A DNA stretch of 64,000 nt. Origin: a bacterium. GTDB taxonomy: Bacteria > Pseudomonadota > Alphaproteobacteria > Rhodobacterales > Rhodobacteraceae. The notes below the pieces were generated by a model. That model saw nothing but the letters and a program-made list of their open reading frames with translations. It had not been told where the DNA came from and did no database searches. The translations under genes were made by a program, and so were the position numbers. This document shows, in pieces, positions 43,383 to 51,084 of this stretch. Position 1 is the first letter of the stretch. The number at the start of each line of letters is the position of its first letter. The stretch lies in contig WGOE01000017.1 of NCBI GenBank assembly GCA_016124195.1, positions 1-64,000 of the forward strand, written 5' to 3'.

Positions 43383-44702
43383 ATGTCCAAAGATCCGACC
43401 AAGGATCTGGCCGGCTGGGCCAAGGCCCGCGGTGTCAAGTATTTCATGATTTCCTACACCGACCTGTTCGGCGGCCAGCGCGCCAAGCTGGTGCCGACCC
43501 AGGCGATCAACGACATGGTCGAAGAGGGCGCGGGCTTTGCAGGTTTTGCCACCTGGCTCGACCTGACCCCCGCCCATCCCGACCTGATGGCGGTGCCCGA
43601 TCCCTCCTCGGCCATTCAGCTGCCGTGGAAAAAGGACGTGGCCTGGGTCGCCGCGCGCGCCACGATGGAGGGCCAGCTTGTCGCCCAGGCCCCGCGCAAC
43701 GTTCTGGAACGTCTGGTGGCCGAGGCCGCCAAGGACGGCCTGCGCGTAAAGACCGGGGTGGAGCCCGAGTTCTTCCTGCTCAACGCCGATGGCACCCAGA
43801 TCTCCGACCCCTATGACACGGCCGAGAAGCCCTGCTACGACCAGCAGGCCGTGATGCGCCGCTATGACGTGATCGCCGAGGCCTGCGACTACATGCTTGA
43901 ACTTGGCTGGGAGGCCTATCAGAACGACCACGAGGACGCGGTCGGCCAGTTCGAGATGAACTGGAAATACGACGACGCCCTGCAAACCGCCGACAAGCAC
44001 AGCTTCTTCAAGTTCATGATGAAGTCGGTCGCCGAAAAGCACGGCTTCCGGGCGACCTTCATGCCGAAACCCTTCAAGGGCCTGACGGGTTCTGGCTGCC
44101 ACGCCCATATTTCGGTCTGGACCCCGGATGGCAAGGCCAACGCCTTCTCCGACCCTTCGAAGGAGCTGAGCCTGTCCGATAAGGGCCGCGCCTTCCTGGG
44201 CGGCATCATGAAGCACGCCTCGGCGCTGGCCGCGATCTGCAACCCCACGGTCAACAGCTACAAGCGCATCAACGCGCCGCGCACCTCATCGGGGGCGACC
44301 TGGGCGCCCAACACCGTGACCTGGACCGGCAACAACCGCACCCATATGGTCCGCGTGCCGGGTCCGGGCCGGTTTGAACTGCGCCTGCCCGATGGGGCCG
44401 CCAACCCCTATCTCCTGCAGGCCGTGATCATCGCCGCCGGCCTCGACGGCCTGCGCAGCAATGCCGATCCGGGCAAGCGCCACGACATCGACATGTACCA
44501 GATGGGCCACACGGTCAAAGGCGCCCCGAAACTGCCCCTGAACCTGCTCGACGCCCTGCGCGCCTATGACAAGGATGCCACGCTCAAGGCCATGATGGGC
44601 GAGGAATTCTCCACCGCCTTCATCAAGCTCAAAACCCGCGAGTGGAACAGCTACGCCTCGCATTTCTCGACCTGGGAACACGAAAACACCCTCGATATCT
44701 GA
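43383..44702 (+). CDS. gmaS: Gamma-glutamylmethylamide synthetase (type III glutamine-synthetase-like)
   Basis: A 439-residue glutamine synthetase-fold ligase joining glutamate and methylamine with ATP. D-L-F-G-G-Q-R-A-K near 25 and the catalytic barrel motifs V-E-P-E-F-F, H-E-D-A-V-G-Q-F-E and S-G-C-H-A-H-I-S are visible. R-I-N-A-P-R-T-S-S-G marks the active-site loop. Neighbouring mgsABC and mgdABCD identify it as GmaS and not glutamine synthetase. GGGAGA precedes the ATG by 6 bases. A strong terminator ends the operon. Confidence 0.92.
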   Translation: MSKDPTKDLAGWAKARGVKYFMISYTDLFGGQRAKLVPTQAINDMVEEGAGFAGFATWLDLTPAHPDLMAVPDPSSAIQLPWKKDVAWVAARATMEGQLVAQAPRNVLERLVAEAAKDGLRVKTGVEPEFFLLNADGTQISDPYDTAEKPCYDQQAVMRRYDVIAEACDYMLELGWEAYQNDHEDAVGQFEMNWKYDDALQTADKHSFFKFMMKSVAEKHGFRATFMPKPFKGLTGSGCHAHISVWTPDGKANAFSDPSKELSLSDKGRAFLGGIMKHASALAAICNPTVNSYKRINAPRTSSGATWAPNTVTWTGNNRTHMVRVPGPGRFELRLPDGAANPYLLQAVIIAAGLDGLRSNADPGKRHDIDMYQMGHTVKGAPKLPLNLLDALRAYDKDATLKAMMGEEFSTAFIKLKTREWNSYASHFSTWEHENTLDI

Positions 44703-44720
44703 GAGTTGCGCAAAACTCTT

Positions 44721-44756
44721 GAACCCCCGCATGACCTGCGGGGGTTCCTCTTTCCC
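44721..44756 (+). terminator. Rho-independent terminator of mgsABC-gmaS
   Basis: An 11-bp stem (44721-44731 with 44737-44747), 5-nt loop and a pyrimidine-rich tail containing TTT runs. Confidence 0.85.
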
Positions 44757-44759
44757 TTT

Positions 44760-44811
44760 CATTTGTTCATATATATCCCACGGGGGGTCTGGGGGGTGTG
44801 AAACCCCCCAG
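44760..44811 (+). repeat. Dispersed hairpin element, copy 2
   Basis: CATTTGTTCATATATATCCC, a G-rich run, then hairpin CTGGGGGG/CCCCCCAG with loop TGTGAAA (44789-44811). Same family as the elements at 40225-40271 and 60980-61028. Confidence 0.65.
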
Positions 44812-44830
44812 CCGGGTCCGCCGAGCGCCC

Positions 44831-46363
44831 TTACATGACGGCGCCCATCGCCCAGGGCACGAATTCCGCCCCGCCAAAACCCAGTTCCTCGCTCTTGGTC
44901 TTCTCGCCCGAGGCGACGCGCAGGAACAATTCGAAGATCTCGCGCCCCTTCTCCTCCAGGCTCACGCCCTCGGTGATGATGTCGCCGCAGTTCACATCCA
45001 TGTCCTCGGACATCCGGGCATACATTTCGGCATTGGTGGCCAGCTTGATGCAGGGCGTGGGCTTGTAGCCCGAAACCGAGCCGCGCCCGGTGGTAAAGGC
45101 GATCAGGTTCGACCCGCTCGCGATCTGGCCCGTGACCGAGCAGGGGTCATAGCCGGGGCTGTCCATATAGACAAAACCCCGTTCCGTCACGGGTTCGGCG
45201 AATTTGTAGACCTGGGTCAGGGGGGCCGTGCCGCCCTTGGCCACGGCACCGAGGGATTTCTCCAGGATCGTCGTCAACCCGCCTTTCTTGTTGCCGGGCG
45301 AGGGGTTGTTGTCCATCTCTCCACCCAGACGCGAGGTGTACTCCTCCCACCACCGGATGCGCTCGACGATCTTTTCGCCGACCTCGCGGCTGACGGCGCG
45401 GCGGGTCAGCAGGTGTTCGGCGCCATAGATCTCGGGTGTCTCGGACAGGATCGTGGTGCCGCCATGGGCCACCAGCAGGTCCGAGGCCGCCCCGAGCGCC
45501 GGGTTGGCGGTGATGCCCGAATAGCCGTCCGAGCCGCCGCATTGCATGCCCACCACCAGATGTTCCAGCCCGGCGGGTTCGCGCTTGTGTTCATTGGCCA
45601 TCGCGGCCATTTCCTTCAGCGCCGCCACCCCGCGTTCGATCGAGCGTCTGGTGCCGCCCACGTCCTGAATGGTCATGTGGCGCAGGTTGCCGTCGCTGCG
45701 CAGCCGCTCGGCCCCGACGAGGTTGGCGACCTGCAAGACCTCGCAGCCCAGCCCGACCACCAGGATCGCGCCGAAATTCGGGTTTTTCGCATAGCCCTGC
45801 AAGGTACGGTACAGCGTGGCATAGCCCTCGTCCTTGCCGCTCATCCCGCAGCCCGTGCCATGAACGATGGGCACCACGCCGTCGATATTGGGGAAATCCT
45901 TCAGCCAGCCTTCGCGTTCGACCGCTTCGGCGATGAACTTGGCGACCGAGCCCGAGCAATTGACCGAGGTCAGGATGCCCAGATAATTCCGCGTGCCATA
46001 TTTGCCATCCGCGCGCGGATATCCCATGAAGGTGCGCTTTTCCGTGACGACCGGCTGCGGGTTGCGCTCCGAGGCAAAGGCATAGTCGGCCGAATGTGCG
46101 CCCATGCCAAGGTTGTGCGTATGGACATGCTCGCCCGCCGCGATGGGCCTGGTGGCATTGCCGATGATCTGGCCATAGCGGATCACCTGCGCACCCGCCG
46201 CGATGGCTTGCGTTGCGATCTTGTGGCCGCGCGGCACGGCCTGGGGCAGGGGTTGGGCAAGTTCGGTCAGGACGGTGCCGGCGCTCAGATCCTTCAGCGC
46301 GATGATCACGTTGTCAGAGCCATGCAGGCGGATGACCGGAGTTTGGGCAGAGATTTGCGTCAT
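44831..46363 (-). CDS. UxaA-family dehydratase (altronate/galactarate type)
   Basis: A 510-residue protein with an N-terminal SAF domain (about 8-85, H-T-H-N-L) and a GD_AH C-terminal domain (about 110-505; N-C-S-G-S-V, G-T-G-C-G-M, G-L-G-C-E, M-Q-C-G-G-S-D, G-S-N-L-I-A-F-T-T-G-R-G-S). The family dehydrates sugar acids such as D-altronate or D-galactarate using iron. Divergent from gntR with the operator CTAACATGTTAG between them. Substrate is likely the aldonate made by the neighbouring dehydrogenase and lactonase. Confidence 0.85.
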   Translation of the reverse strand: MTQISAQTPVIRLHGSDNVIIALKDLSAGTVLTELAQPLPQAVPRGHKIATQAIAAGAQVIRYGQIIGNATRPIAAGEHVHTHNLGMGAHSADYAFASERNPQPVVTEKRTFMGYPRADGKYGTRNYLGILTSVNCSGSVAKFIAEAVEREGWLKDFPNIDGVVPIVHGTGCGMSGKDEGYATLYRTLQGYAKNPNFGAILVVGLGCEVLQVANLVGAERLRSDGNLRHMTIQDVGGTRRSIERGVAALKEMAAMANEHKREPAGLEHLVVGMQCGGSDGYSGITANPALGAASDLLVAHGGTTILSETPEIYGAEHLLTRRAVSREVGEKIVERIRWWEEYTSRLGGEMDNNPSPGNKKGGLTTILEKSLGAVAKGGTAPLTQVYKFAEPVTERGFVYMDSPGYDPCSVTGQIASGSNLIAFTTGRGSVSGYKPTPCIKLATNAEMYARMSEDMDVNCGDIITEGVSLEEKGREIFELFLRVASGEKTKSEELGFGGAEFVPWAMGAVM

Positions 46364-46438
46364 GGGGCTTCGTGGCCTTTCCCAGCGTTGATCCCGTCAC
46401 TGTGGCGGGGCAGTCTTGTGGGGGGCTTCAACGGGCAG

Positions 46439-46466
46439 TTGACTCCGATCCGGCCCCAGCTAACAT
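46439..46466 (+). promoter_or_regulatory. gntR promoter, predicted leaderless start
   Basis: TTGACT (46439-46444), 16-bp spacer, TAACAT (46461-46466). The predicted transcription start falls at about 46473, exactly the A of the gntR ATG. The operator overlaps the -10. Confidence 0.55.
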
Positions 46467-46471
46467 GTTAG
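46460..46471. promoter_or_regulatory. GntR operator, site 1
   Basis: Perfect 12-bp palindrome CTAACATGTTAG between uxaA-like and gntR, one base before the gntR ATG. Confidence 0.75.
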
Positions 46472-46472
46472 T

Positions 46473-47237
46473 ATGCTACAGGGTGAAGGCCAGCCAGTTC
46501 AAGGGGCCCCGGACCAAAGGGGCGCGGTCGAGGTGCAACTGCCACCGCGCCGGCCCTTGCGGCCGTTGGAGGGGTTTCAGGGCTCGCTCGCGCAGCGCGT
46601 CTATGCCAGCCTGCGCGAGGCGATCCTGTCGATGTCGTTCCGTCCCGGCGACATCCTGCGCAAGCCCGAGATCTGCGAACAACTTGGCGTGTCGCGCAGT
46701 CCGGTGTCCGAGGCGGTGGCGCGGCTGGCGGTCGAACACCTGGTCCGCATCGTGCCGCAAGCCGGCACCTATGTCGCCCGCTTTTCGATGGAGGAAATCC
46801 GCGAAGGCGCCTTTCTGCGCGAGGCACTTGAACTTGCCGCGGTCGAAAAGGTCGCGCAAGGCGTGACCGAGGATCAGCTGGTCCAGCTGCGCCGCAACCT
46901 GCGCCTGCAGCGCGCGCTGATCGAGGACATGGATTTCGCCGGCTTCTACCAGACCGACGCCGCGATGCACGAACTGATCCTGTCCTTCACCGGCTTTCGC
47001 CGGGTGGCGGCGCTGGCCGATACGTCCTGGGTTCATGTCAACCGGGCGCGGCAGTTGATCCTGCCGGCGCCGGGCCGGGTCGAGGATACCTTGACCGAAC
47101 ATCTGGCCATCCTCGCCGCCATCGAAGCGCGCGACCCGCAAGCCGCACGCGAGGCGACGCGGCTGCATCTGGGCAAGCTGATCGGCTTTCTGGAGCCTCT
47201 GGCCCTGTCGCGTCCGGACCTGTTCGAGCCGGACTAG
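46473..47237 (+). CDS. GntR-family (FCD subfamily) regulator of the sugar locus
   Basis: A 254-residue regulator. The winged helix (about 38-105) has S-L-R-E-A-I-L-S-M-S-F-R-P-G-D and L-G-V-S-R-S-P-V-S-E-A-V-A-R-L. An all-helical FCD effector domain follows (about 110-245, with D-A-A-M-H-E-L and E-H-L-A-I-L). FCD proteins bind sugar acids or related carboxylates. The ATG at 46473 has no ribosome-binding site but coincides with the predicted transcription start; GTG 46533 is an alternative. Four copies of the same palindrome across the locus imply it controls all of region 44831-62467. Confidence 0.85.
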   Translation: MLQGEGQPVQGAPDQRGAVEVQLPPRRPLRPLEGFQGSLAQRVYASLREAILSMSFRPGDILRKPEICEQLGVSRSPVSEAVARLAVEHLVRIVPQAGTYVARFSMEEIREGAFLREALELAAVEKVAQGVTEDQLVQLRRNLRLQRALIEDMDFAGFYQTDAAMHELILSFTGFRRVAALADTSWVHVNRARQLILPAPGRVEDTLTEHLAILAAIEARDPQAAREATRLHLGKLIGFLEPLALSRPDLFEPD

Positions 47238-47245
47238 CCGCGCCC

Positions 47246-48079
47246 TTACAGCATGTAAAACGCCTCTGCCGTGCCACCATAGATCTGCTTCTGATCGGGC
47301 AGCGACAGATGGCCGGTCAACTGGCGCGCGGCACTCAGCCAGGCGGCATATTCGGCCCGCAGCCGGCAGACCGGCCAATCCGACCCCCACATGATCCGCC
47401 CCGGGCCAAAGACCTTGAGGATATGGTCCACGTAAGGTTTCAGCATGGCGACCGTCCAGTCCGGGTCGGCCTCTGTGATCAGGGCCGAGAATTTCACGCA
47501 AGCCGCGGTTTCCCCCGCCAGACGCGCCATGCCCTCGGCCCAGAAGGTGAAGGCCTGGGGGTCGGGGTCGCGGATCTGCGGCTTCATGCAATGGTCGATC
47601 ACCACGCGCATCCCGGGATACCGTTTCAGCAGCGTGAGAAAATTCGCGAGATGGCGCGGAAAGCCCAGGGCGTCGAAGGTCAGGTCCAGATCGACAAGGG
47701 CTGCATAGGCCCATTGCACGTCGTCGCGCAGCATCCAACCGTCGTCGGGGATGTCCTGGATCATCGGGCGCACGCCCTTGAACTTGGGGTGACGCTTCAG
47801 CCGTTCGAGCACCCTGGCCTGGCCCCTGTCCTCGAAATCGATCCAGCCTACCACGCCCTTGATGAAGTCAGACGCATCGGCGAGGCCCAGCATGTAATCG
47901 GTCTCGGCCACCGTGGCCGCAGCCTGCACCAGCACCGTGCCGTCGATCTGGTGGCGCACCAGATCGCCCACCAGATCGCCCGGCATATAGGCTCGGTCCA
48001 GCACCGTGTCGCCCTTGGGCATCCAGTCATAATCGCCGCGCGCGGGGTTCCAGAAATGCTGATGGCTGTCGATGATCAT
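47246..48079 (-). CDS. Amidohydrolase-family sugar lactonase (L-fuconolactonase-like)
   Basis: A 277-residue COG3618 TIM barrel. The metal-binding H-Q-H-F is at 6-9, H-C-M-K at about 165, and G-S-D-W-P-V-C near 235 gives the catalytic Asp. Family members hydrolyse L-fuconolactone, L-rhamnonolactone or 4-sulfolactone-type lactones. It is 3 bp from the aldo/keto reductase upstream in the same operon, consistent with dehydrogenase then lactonase. Confidence 0.85.
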   Translation of the reverse strand: MIIDSHQHFWNPARGDYDWMPKGDTVLDRAYMPGDLVGDLVRHQIDGTVLVQAAATVAETDYMLGLADASDFIKGVVGWIDFEDRGQARVLERLKRHPKFKGVRPMIQDIPDDGWMLRDDVQWAYAALVDLDLTFDALGFPRHLANFLTLLKRYPGMRVVIDHCMKPQIRDPDPQAFTFWAEGMARLAGETAACVKFSALITEADPDWTVAMLKPYVDHILKVFGPGRIMWGSDWPVCRLRAEYAAWLSAARQLTGHLSLPDQKQIYGGTAEAFYML

Positions 48080-48082
48080 GGC

Positions 48083-49105
48083 CTAAACTCCGGTCGGGGC
48101 ATCGGGGCGGATCAGGCCTTCGGCCTTCAGATGCGCCCAAAGTGCGGGCGGCAGGGCGGCCGTGGCTGCGCGGGCATTGGCCTCGACCTCGGCCACGCGC
48201 TGCGCGCCGGGGATGACCGACAGGATCGCCGGGTGCTGCAGCGGGAACTGGAAGGCCGCATCGACCAACCTTACAGAGTAAGCCGCGCAGACCGCCTCGA
48301 TCCGGGCCACCTTGTCGAGCACCCATTGCGGGGCGGGATTGTAGTTGTAAAAGGCGCCCGGCCGCGCCCCACTGGCCAGCACGCCCGAATTGTAAGGCCC
48401 GCCGATCACCACACCGATGCCGCGTTCCACACACAAGGGCAGAAAGCTGTTCAGCGCCTCTTGTTCCAGCAGCGTATAGCGCCCCGCCAGCAGGAAGATG
48501 TCGAAATCGCCGCGCTCGGCCAGCCACTGCGCCGGTTGCCATTCATTGATCCCGGCACCAAAGGCGCGGATCACCCCCTGATCGCGCAGATCGTGCAGGG
48601 CCCTGTAGCCGCCGGCCATGAATTCATCCAGCCGGGCCTGCATCGCGGCCTGGCTGCCATGGGTGAAGATGTCCAGATCATGGGCGTAAAGCACGTCGAT
48701 CCGGTCCAGCCCGGTGCGCTCCAGCGAAAATTCGACCGAGCGCATGACACCGTCATAGGAATAGTCGAAAACCTCTTTCCGGCTTGGCACGTCGAACCAT
48801 TTGCCGATGCCATCCCGCTCTTCACCAGCGCGCGTGGCCCGCAAAAGGCGGCCGACCTTGGAGGAGACGACAAAGCCGGTCTTGCCCTGCAAGGCGCGGT
48901 TCAGCCGGGTTTCCGACTGGCCAAGCCCGTAAAGCGGCGCGGTGTCGAAATAGCGCACACCAAGATCCCAGGCGCGGGTCATCGTGGCATGCGCCTCATC
49001 GCCTGAAACCGCCCGGTAGAGCCCGCCGACAGGGGCAGTGCCAAAGCCAAGCTCGGTAAACTCCAAAGCGCCCTTGCCAAGGCGATCCCAGACCCGTGTC
49101 TTCAT
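48083..49105 (-). CDS. Aldo/keto reductase (aldose/L-fucose 1-dehydrogenase type)
   Basis: A 340-residue AKR barrel. The catalytic tetrad is visible in Y-F-D-T-A-P-L-Y (Asp, Tyr), S-S-K-V-G (Lys) and L-Y-A-H-D-L-D (His). The G-L-G-Q-S-E segment and overall length match L-fucose/D-threo-aldose 1-dehydrogenases that oxidise sugars to lactones. ATG 49105 has GAGGAG about 9 bases upstream; ATG 49111 is too close to it. It shares the operator at 49129 with divergent btpA. Confidence 0.82.
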   Translation of the reverse strand: MKTRVWDRLGKGALEFTELGFGTAPVGGLYRAVSGDEAHATMTRAWDLGVRYFDTAPLYGLGQSETRLNRALQGKTGFVVSSKVGRLLRATRAGEERDGIGKWFDVPSRKEVFDYSYDGVMRSVEFSLERTGLDRIDVLYAHDLDIFTHGSQAAMQARLDEFMAGGYRALHDLRDQGVIRAFGAGINEWQPAQWLAERGDFDIFLLAGRYTLLEQEALNSFLPLCVERGIGVVIGGPYNSGVLASGARPGAFYNYNPAPQWVLDKVARIEAVCAAYSVRLVDAAFQFPLQHPAILSVIPGAQRVAEVEANARAATAALPPALWAHLKAEGLIRPDAPTGV

Positions 49106-49135
49106 TTGCATATGCTCCTCGCAGGTGGCTAACAT
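49106..49135 (+). promoter_or_regulatory. Likely promoter of btpA operon
   Basis: TTGCAT (49106-49111), 18-bp spacer, TAACAT (49130-49135). The -10 is embedded in the GntR operator. Confidence 0.45.
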
Positions 49136-49140
49136 GCTAG
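49129..49140. promoter_or_regulatory. GntR operator, site 2
   Basis: CTAACATGCTAG, one mismatch from a perfect palindrome and from site 1, between the divergent AKR and btpA genes. Confidence 0.72.
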
Positions 49141-49188
49141 TCGGAAAGATTTGGTTTGTGCACCCTTTTGGTGCGGCATGGGGAAGAT

Positions 49189-50001
49189 ATGAGCAACTTC
49201 AGAAAGGTGTTCGGCGCGGTCCGGCCGGTGATCGGCATGGTGCATCTGGGCGCCTTGCCGGGCAGCCCGCTTTATGACGCGGCTTCTGGCCTGGCCGGGC
49301 TTCTGGCCGCGGCGCGGGCCGATCTGCGGGCCCTGCAGGCGGCGGGCTTCGATGCGGTGATGTTTGGCAACGAAAACGACCGGCCTTACGAATTTCAGGT
49401 CGATGTGGCCTCGACCGCGACAATGGCCTCGGTGATCGGCGCGCTGAGGTCCGAGATCACCGTACCTTTCGGCGTCAATGTGCTGTGGGACCCGATGGCG
49501 ACCGTGGCGCTGGCGGCCGCGACCGGGGCCGCCTTTGTGCGCGAGATTTTCACCGGCACCTATGCCAGCGACATGGGGCCCTGGACGCCCAATGCCGGGG
49601 CCGCGATGCGCTATCGCAACCGGCTGGGGCGGGGCGATCTGGCGATGCTGTACAATGTCAGCGCCGAGTTTGCCGACAGTCTGGACCGCAGACCGCTGGC
49701 GGATCGGGCCCGTTCGGCGGTGTTCTCCTCGATTCCGGATGCGGTGCTGGTTTCGGGCGCCATCACCGGCGAGGCGGCCGCGATGAGCGACCTTGAGGCG
49801 GTCAAGCGCGTGCTGCCGGATACGCCGGTGCTTGCCAATACCGGGGTGAAGCATGACACCGTGGCCGATGTGCTGCGGGTGGCGGATGGCTGTGTCGTGG
49901 GGTCAGCGCTCAAATACGACGGCCACACCTGGAACGCCATCGACCCCGACCGCGCGGCGGATTTCATGGCCCGGGCCCGCGCAGCGCGAGGCGGCAAATG
50001 A
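49189..50001 (+). CDS. BtpA/SgcQ-family TIM-barrel protein
   Basis: A 270-residue BtpA family member (G-M-V-H-L-G-A-L-P-G-S-P at 15-26; N-E-N-D near 61; V-N-V-L-W-D near 98; V-L-A-N-T-G near 217). Relatives include cyanobacterial BtpA and E. coli SgcQ, a putative nucleosidase encoded with sugar genes; the reaction is not settled. GGGGAAGAT precedes ATG 49189. The stop overlaps the M42 peptidase start (ATGA). Confidence 0.82.
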   Translation: MSNFRKVFGAVRPVIGMVHLGALPGSPLYDAASGLAGLLAAARADLRALQAAGFDAVMFGNENDRPYEFQVDVASTATMASVIGALRSEITVPFGVNVLWDPMATVALAAATGAAFVREIFTGTYASDMGPWTPNAGAAMRYRNRLGRGDLAMLYNVSAEFADSLDRRPLADRARSAVFSSIPDAVLVSGAITGEAAAMSDLEAVKRVLPDTPVLANTGVKHDTVADVLRVADGCVVGSALKYDGHTWNAIDPDRAADFMARARAARGGK

Positions 50002-51083
50002 AGGCCCGCCTGCGCGAGGATCTGACGGCGCTGATGCGGATCCCCGGCCTTTCAGGCCAAGAGGAACGGGTGGCGGCCTGGCTCCGCGCCCGGCTGGACG
50101 GGCTGGGCCTGACCCATCGCACCGACCGGCTTGGCAATCTGATCGCCACGATTCCGGGTGACAGATCAAAGCCTTCCGTGATGATCTTTACGCATATGGA
50201 CCAGTTGGGTTTCATCGTCCGCAAGGTCGAACCGGACGGGTTGATTCGCGTCGAACGGCTGGGCGGGGTGTCGGAGCGCGCAATGGCCGCGCAAGAGGTG
50301 ACGCTGTGCGGGGCGCGCGGCGATATCCCCGGCATCATCCTCAACAAGGCGCATCACGCCACCACGCCCGAGGAAAAGTACAAGGTCCTGACCACGCCCG
50401 AGATCCGCATCGACACCGGTCACGGATCGAAAGCCGCGGTCGAGGCGGCGGGCATCCGCATCGGCACCCCGGTCGTCTATGCAGGCCGGGTGATCGAACT
50501 GGCGGGCGACCGGATCGCGGGCACTTCGGTCGATGACCGGGCCGGCTGTGCCGCGCTGCTGGAACTGGCGCGGCACCGCGCGGGGCGGGTGGGGCCGACC
50601 CTGCATCTGGTCTGGACGGTGCAGGAAGAGTTCAACCTGCGCGGTGCCGTGGTGGCGGCGCAGAACCTCGCCCCCGACATCGCCATCCAGATCGACCTGA
50701 TGCTGGCCACCGACACGCCCGACATGGCCGACCGGGGCGAGATGAGCCTGGGCGGCGGGCCGGGGATCAGCCTTTATTCGTTTCACGGGCGCGGTACGCT
50801 GAACGGTGTGATCCCGCATCCCGCGCTGGTCCGGCTGATGGAGGATACCGCGGCGGCCCTGGCTCTGCCGCTGCAACGCTCGGCCCAAGTGGGGGTGCTG
50901 ACCGACCTCAGCTATGTGCAACTGCTGGGCGATGGTGTGGCCGCGATCGACGTGGGCTTTCCGATGCGCCATTCGCATTCCGCTGTGGAATGCTGCGATC
51001 TGGGCGATCTGGCGGGGCTGGTCCGCCTCTTGGACGGCGCGCTGGACCGCATACCGCCCGCGATGAAGCTGGAGCGTGACTGA
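49998..51083 (+). CDS. M42-family metallopeptidase-like protein (SgcX-like)
   Basis: A 361-residue di-zinc M42 hydrolase fold. Likely ligands are His in F-T-H-M-D (about 66), Asp in S-V-D-D-R-A-G (about 180), Glu pair in Q-E-E-F (about 213), Asp in A-T-D-T-P (about 236) and His in M-R-H-S-H-S (about 325). M42 proteins are aminopeptidases, but SgcX sits in a sugar operon next to SgcQ as here. The true substrate may be a sugar derivative. Confidence 0.82.
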   Translation: MKARLREDLTALMRIPGLSGQEERVAAWLRARLDGLGLTHRTDRLGNLIATIPGDRSKPSVMIFTHMDQLGFIVRKVEPDGLIRVERLGGVSERAMAAQEVTLCGARGDIPGIILNKAHHATTPEEKYKVLTTPEIRIDTGHGSKAAVEAAGIRIGTPVVYAGRVIELAGDRIAGTSVDDRAGCAALLELARHRAGRVGPTLHLVWTVQEEFNLRGAVVAAQNLAPDIAIQIDLMLATDTPDMADRGEMSLGGGPGISLYSFHGRGTLNGVIPHPALVRLMEDTAAALALPLQRSAQVGVLTDLSYVQLLGDGVAAIDVGFPMRHSHSAVECCDLGDLAGLVRLLDGALDRIPPAMKLERD

Positions 51084-51084
51084 C

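Noticed and set aside
40358-43447. 1029-codon minus-strand open frame opposite mgsABC
   Set aside because: The plus-strand genes are unambiguous; the antisense frame spans three genes and an intergenic region with no recognisable domain.
43383-44702. Glutamine synthetase (glnA)
   Set aside because: The fold is shared, but length and operon with mgsABC point to gamma-glutamylmethylamide synthetase.
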